DNA from: Alphaproteobacteria bacterium
GTDB taxonomy: Bacteria; Pseudomonadota; Alphaproteobacteria; M2410
Direction of reading: 5' to 3'
NCBI GenBank assembly: GCA_021774955.1
Contig: JAJFIN010000436.1
Location: forward strand, 1-8,189
DNA: 8,189 bases
The notes beneath the pieces were generated by a model, which saw only the letters and a program-made list of their open reading frames with translations, ran no database searches and had not been told where the DNA came from. The first letter of the stretch is position 1. Each line of letters opens with the position of its first letter. A program made the translations under genes and the position numbers. Positions 5,630-8,189 of this stretch are shown in pieces.

Positions 5630-7282
5630 CTAATTTGGAGTTAATCGATAGATGGCGTTTTCAATATCTGAGGCGACATAGATTTCACCACCTGCACCAG
5701 CGGCAATTCCGTTAGGGAGAAAAGCACGAGGCAGACCTGCAAATCCTGGATAGCCCAGGGGGATATTCTCGGTCATGACCACAACCTCACCGGAGTTAGG
5801 ATCAATCCGGATGGCGCGATTGGCCCCTACCTCAGCTACGACCAATGAACCATCAAGCGTCGCGTCGATGCCTTCTGGTAAATCAAGTCCTTCAGCGATG
5901 ACGGCATGAGCACCGTCGATTAGACCAAGACTATGGACAATGCCCGTTTCACTTTCCGTGAAGTAAAGCGTATCGGCAATTTTGGTCACACCAACCGGGA
6001 CAACAAGACCTTCGTAGAGAACGTCTCGTGTTTCGCCGTGTTCGCCGGAAACAGCTAGAATTTTTCCGGTGCCTGCCTCAACGACGACGACACGACCGTC
6101 ATCCAAAAATTCGACTCCGAGTGGAAGGACAAAATCGTGCCATCGCCGGGTCATCTCGCCAGTTTCAACGCTCCAGACCTGAACGAGTCCTGCCGTGGTG
6201 CTTGAAGTCACGATTTGATCTTCTGTGGCGTCAATGTCGGTTGGATATTCATGATCTGAAATGATACGGGATATGTCGTGAACTTCGTGCGTTTGTGGGT
6301 CAACGTAGCTTAAAGAGAATGTGTCAGCGACGTAGAGGCGATCGCCATTTACAGATGAGGCGAACGCAATACCCGCTGTCGATGATAACGATCCGGAAAT
6401 CACGGTGCGGGTAGCGCCAGTCTGCGTATCAATTTCGTAAATGGCGTTGTCAGACATGTTGGTGACATAAAGACGGTCATGGCTATCAAAGGCGAGATTG
6501 TCGAGATTAGTTGGAGCTGTTGCGATAAGCGTGCGTTCACCCGTTTCAATATCGATGCGGAATATTTCTCCGGTTTCGTTGTCAATGACGTGCAGATTGC
6601 CTTGTGAGTCGAAGTTCACGGCGGCAGGCACCTGAATGCCTTCGGTTATAACTTCAAGCACTCCCGTATCAACATCGACACGAACGACTTGGCCTTTAAA
6701 CCAAAGCGGTCCATAAAGCTTGCCGTCTGCGCCAAAATCAAAACCGTTTAAGCCGCCCATACCTTCAATAATCTTGCGTGGCGGTATTTGGCCTGTGATG
6801 TCGAATTCGTAAAGCGCGTCACCGGCGAAAACTTGGGTTGCAAAAAGACGACCATCTGGGGAGAAAGCTGTCGAGTTGAGGCCAGGTAGGTCACTTGCAA
6901 TTTCTCTAACGGGACCGCCAGGCGATTGAGCAAACAGTTTGCCAAGGATGAAACCCGTCCACACCAATGTCCCGTCAGGACCAAATTCAAGGTCATCGGC
7001 CATGCCGTTGGGTGGGCCGATATAGGTCGAGACGGCACCGGTTTCGGGATCAACTTGATGGATCGATTGACCAACCACGCTGCCGACAAGGATCTGATCA
7101 TTTGCGTCGAAAGTTAGACCGTGGATGCCGTGGAAAGGTGAGCCGGGAACAATTTTCTGAACGGTGTAAGACTGCGCTGCAGTATTGTCTGTTGCCGATT
7201 CACTCGGGGGCGCTTGATTGTCGCAAGACGCAAGTCCTATAGCAGCCGTCATGCACAGTATGGTTGCACCGAACTTTTTCAT
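5630..7282 (-). CDS. Lipoprotein with twin NHL/SMP-30-like beta-propeller repeats
   Basis: A 550-residue exported lipoprotein of unknown function. The signal peptide (1-19, KK then a hydrophobic core) ends in a lipobox LASC with C20 as the lipidated residue. The +2 residue is D21, which in E. coli favours retention on the inner membrane, so it may face the periplasm from there. A low-complexity linker (22-38) follows. Residues 40-550 consist of roughly 12 repeats of 35-45 residues, each with a GL/GI-x-F-D/G-xxG-xLYV strand pattern and a VDPETG-type turn (for example 78-82, 203-207, 244-248, 285-289, 327-331, 494-498). That number suggests two six-bladed propellers in tandem, like NHL, SMP-30/gluconolactonase or Vgb-like proteins. 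Such folds can bind ligands or act as lactonases; no catalytic set could be assigned. The start has GGGAGG at 7290-7295, 7 nt upstream of the ATG. It is divergent from the dehydrogenase gene. Confidence 0.82.
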   Translation of the reverse strand: MKKFGATILCMTAAIGLASCDNQAPPSESATDNTAAQSYTVQKIVPGSPFHGIHGLTFDANDQILVGSVVGQSIHQVDPETGAVSTYIGPPNGMADDLEFGPDGTLVWTGFILGKLFAQSPGGPVREIASDLPGLNSTAFSPDGRLFATQVFAGDALYEFDITGQIPPRKIIEGMGGLNGFDFGADGKLYGPLWFKGQVVRVDVDTGVLEVITEGIQVPAAVNFDSQGNLHVIDNETGEIFRIDIETGERTLIATAPTNLDNLAFDSHDRLYVTNMSDNAIYEIDTQTGATRTVISGSLSSTAGIAFASSVNGDRLYVADTFSLSYVDPQTHEVHDISRIISDHEYPTDIDATEDQIVTSSTTAGLVQVWSVETGEMTRRWHDFVLPLGVEFLDDGRVVVVEAGTGKILAVSGEHGETRDVLYEGLVVPVGVTKIADTLYFTESETGIVHSLGLIDGAHAVIAEGLDLPEGIDATLDGSLVVAEVGANRAIRIDPNSGEVVVMTENIPLGYPGFAGLPRAFLPNGIAAGAGGEIYVASDIENAIYRLTPN

Positions 7283-7312
7283 TTTGAATCCTCCCGAGAT
7301 TTCTTTGGTCTC

Positions 7313-7341
7313 ATTCTATCCTTATTGTGGCCGATTGCCAG
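7313..7341 (-). promoter_or_regulatory. Candidate promoter of the lipoprotein gene
   Basis: On the minus strand, CTGGCA (7336-7341) is followed after 17 nt by TAGAAT (7313-7318), a 5-of-6 match to the -10 consensus. Transcription would start near 7306, about 24 nt before the ATG, leaving room for the GGGAGG ribosome site. A TTGCC/GGCAA inverted repeat (7335-7339 and 7345-7349) overlaps the -35 and might be a regulator site. All of this is by eye. Confidence 0.35.
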
Positions 7342-7437
7342 AGCGGCAAATTGCTGCGAGCACGGTGTAGCCAGGGGTGAGCTTGAGAGCTAGGATCAAG
7401 GCCGAACCAAAAAAAAATTGGACGGAGGAGAGCATAA

Positions 7438-8189
7438 ATGCGGGCTGCGATATGCCGTCACGGAAAAATAGTTGCTGACACAATGCCAGACCCCACTCCT
7501 AGCGATGGGCAGGCATTGGTCAAGACATTGGCTTGCGGTATATGCGGCTCAGACCTTCACGCGCTTAAATTTGGCGATCAAATGGTTGCGGCTTCAGAGA
7601 AGACAGGCGGTGGCTTCAACATGGACCTCAAAAAAGACCTGGTCTTTGGCCACGAATATTGCGCGGAAATATTGGATTATGGTCCAAACACTGAGCGTAA
7701 ATTGAAGCCAGGAACGCGTGTGTGCTCAATGCCGATCATGTTTGGTGCGACAGGGGCGACAGGCATTGGCTATTCAAATGATTACCCTGGCGGCTACGGC
7801 GAGCAGATGTTGCTGCTTGAAGGCCTGTTGTTGGAGGTGCCCAATGACCTTTCAACAGAACGGGCGGCATTGACCGAGCCCATGGCGGTGGGACTGCACG
7901 CAGTTGAGAAAGCCAATATCGGTGAAGGAAATGTGCCACTGGTCATTGGCTGTGGACCGGTCGGGTTGGCAGTTATTGCTGCCCTCAAAATCAAAGGGGT
8001 TGGACCGATCATTGCGGCTGACTTTTCACCAGCACGCCGTGCGCTTGCAGAAACCATGGGCGCAGACGTCATCATTGATCCGTCGGAACATTCTCCCTAC
8101 CAAGCATGGACAGACAAGGCTGTGCCGGAGGGTGTTGACCCCAATGGCCTTGCCGTGATGATGGGCCTGGAGAGTATTCCGCAAGCGGT
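7438..8189 (+). CDS. Zinc-dependent alcohol dehydrogenase family protein (3' end cut by window edge)
   Basis: A medium-chain dehydrogenase that probably oxidises an alcohol with NAD+; the substrate is unknown. The 250 visible residues include the catalytic zinc site: C36 in GICGSDLH, H72-E73 in FGHEY, and E147 in LTEPMAVGLHA. The Rossmann motif GCGPVG is at 171-176, and D195 at the end of the second strand in IIAADFSPARR suggests NAD rather than NADP. The four structural-zinc cysteines found in many relatives are absent; only C96 is present in that region. The stretch between C36 and H72 is 36 residues, against about 21-25 in common members, so there is an extra loop around 46-68 (AASEKTGGGFNMD). 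The family normally has about 350-390 residues, so about a third is missing. The start has GGAGG at 7424-7428, 9 nt before the ATG. It is divergent from the lipoprotein gene with 155 bp between them. Confidence 0.88.
   Translation, partial: MRAAICRHGKIVADTMPDPTPSDGQALVKTLACGICGSDLHALKFGDQMVAASEKTGGGFNMDLKKDLVFGHEYCAEILDYGPNTERKLKPGTRVCSMPIMFGATGATGIGYSNDYPGGYGEQMLLLEGLLLEVPNDLSTERAALTEPMAVGLHAVEKANIGEGNVPLVIGCGPVGLAVIAALKIKGVGPIIAADFSPARRALAETMGADVIIDPSEHSPYQAWTDKAVPEGVDPNGLAVMMGLESIPQA

Noticed and set aside
4284..7282. Antiporter and lipoprotein as a single operon
   Set aside because: They share a strand, but the 140-bp gap with dyad elements and the unrelated functions do not support it, though cotranscription is not excluded.
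7409..7417. Run of nine A just upstream of the dehydrogenase ribosome site, considered as a phase-variable tract
   Set aside because: It is short, outside the coding region, and there is no sign of a contingency locus; A-rich leaders are common.
1..8189. Mobile element, CRISPR array, defence system, secondary-metabolite cluster or structured RNA
   Set aside because: No transposase, integrase, direct-repeat array, effector, synthase or tRNA-like sequence was seen; the genes are well-packed housekeeping and catabolic types.

Overview
The window looks like ordinary chromosome from a Gram-negative proteobacterium, most likely an alphaproteobacterium or a marine relative. The basis is the mix of families (a short homogentisate dioxygenase, a proteobacterial-type fumarylacetoacetate hydrolase, an LLM flavin monooxygenase, a lipobox lipoprotein), the moderate GC content judged by eye, and clear Shine-Dalgarno sites. 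I see no rRNA, tRNA, insertion sequence, CRISPR array, phage gene or toxin-antitoxin pair. No lineage assignment can be firm without a search.

Left part (1-2195): an aromatic-catabolism module. A truncated fumarylacetoacetate hydrolase (minus strand, 1-471) lies 15 bp downstream of a homogentisate 1,2-dioxygenase-like gene (487-1614), so the two probably form one operon for the last steps of tyrosine/phenylalanine breakdown. A MarR-family repressor (1683-2195) is divergent from it. A perfect 22-bp palindrome (1662-1683) sits in the shared promoter, where it would cover both the hmgA core promoter and the region just before marR. This is the best regulatory signal in the window.

Middle part (2170-5489): a luciferase-like flavin-dependent monooxygenase (2170-3387, minus) whose 3' end overlaps the end of marR by 26 bp; a divergent PepSY membrane protein (3538-4287, plus); and a CPA2-type cation:proton antiporter (4284-5489, minus). 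The last two are convergent and share one CTAG tetramer for both stop codons.

Right part (5630-8189): a large periplasmic lipoprotein predicted to fold as two beta-propellers (5630-7282, minus), divergent from a truncated zinc-dependent, probably NAD-linked alcohol dehydrogenase (7438-8189, plus). The dehydrogenase lacks the structural-zinc cysteines and has an insertion in its catalytic domain.

The monooxygenase, dehydrogenase and homogentisate genes suggest a region devoted to degrading organic compounds, but no single pathway linking all of them is visible. I found no convincing undescribed multi-gene system; the notable points are regulatory architecture and a few enzyme variants.
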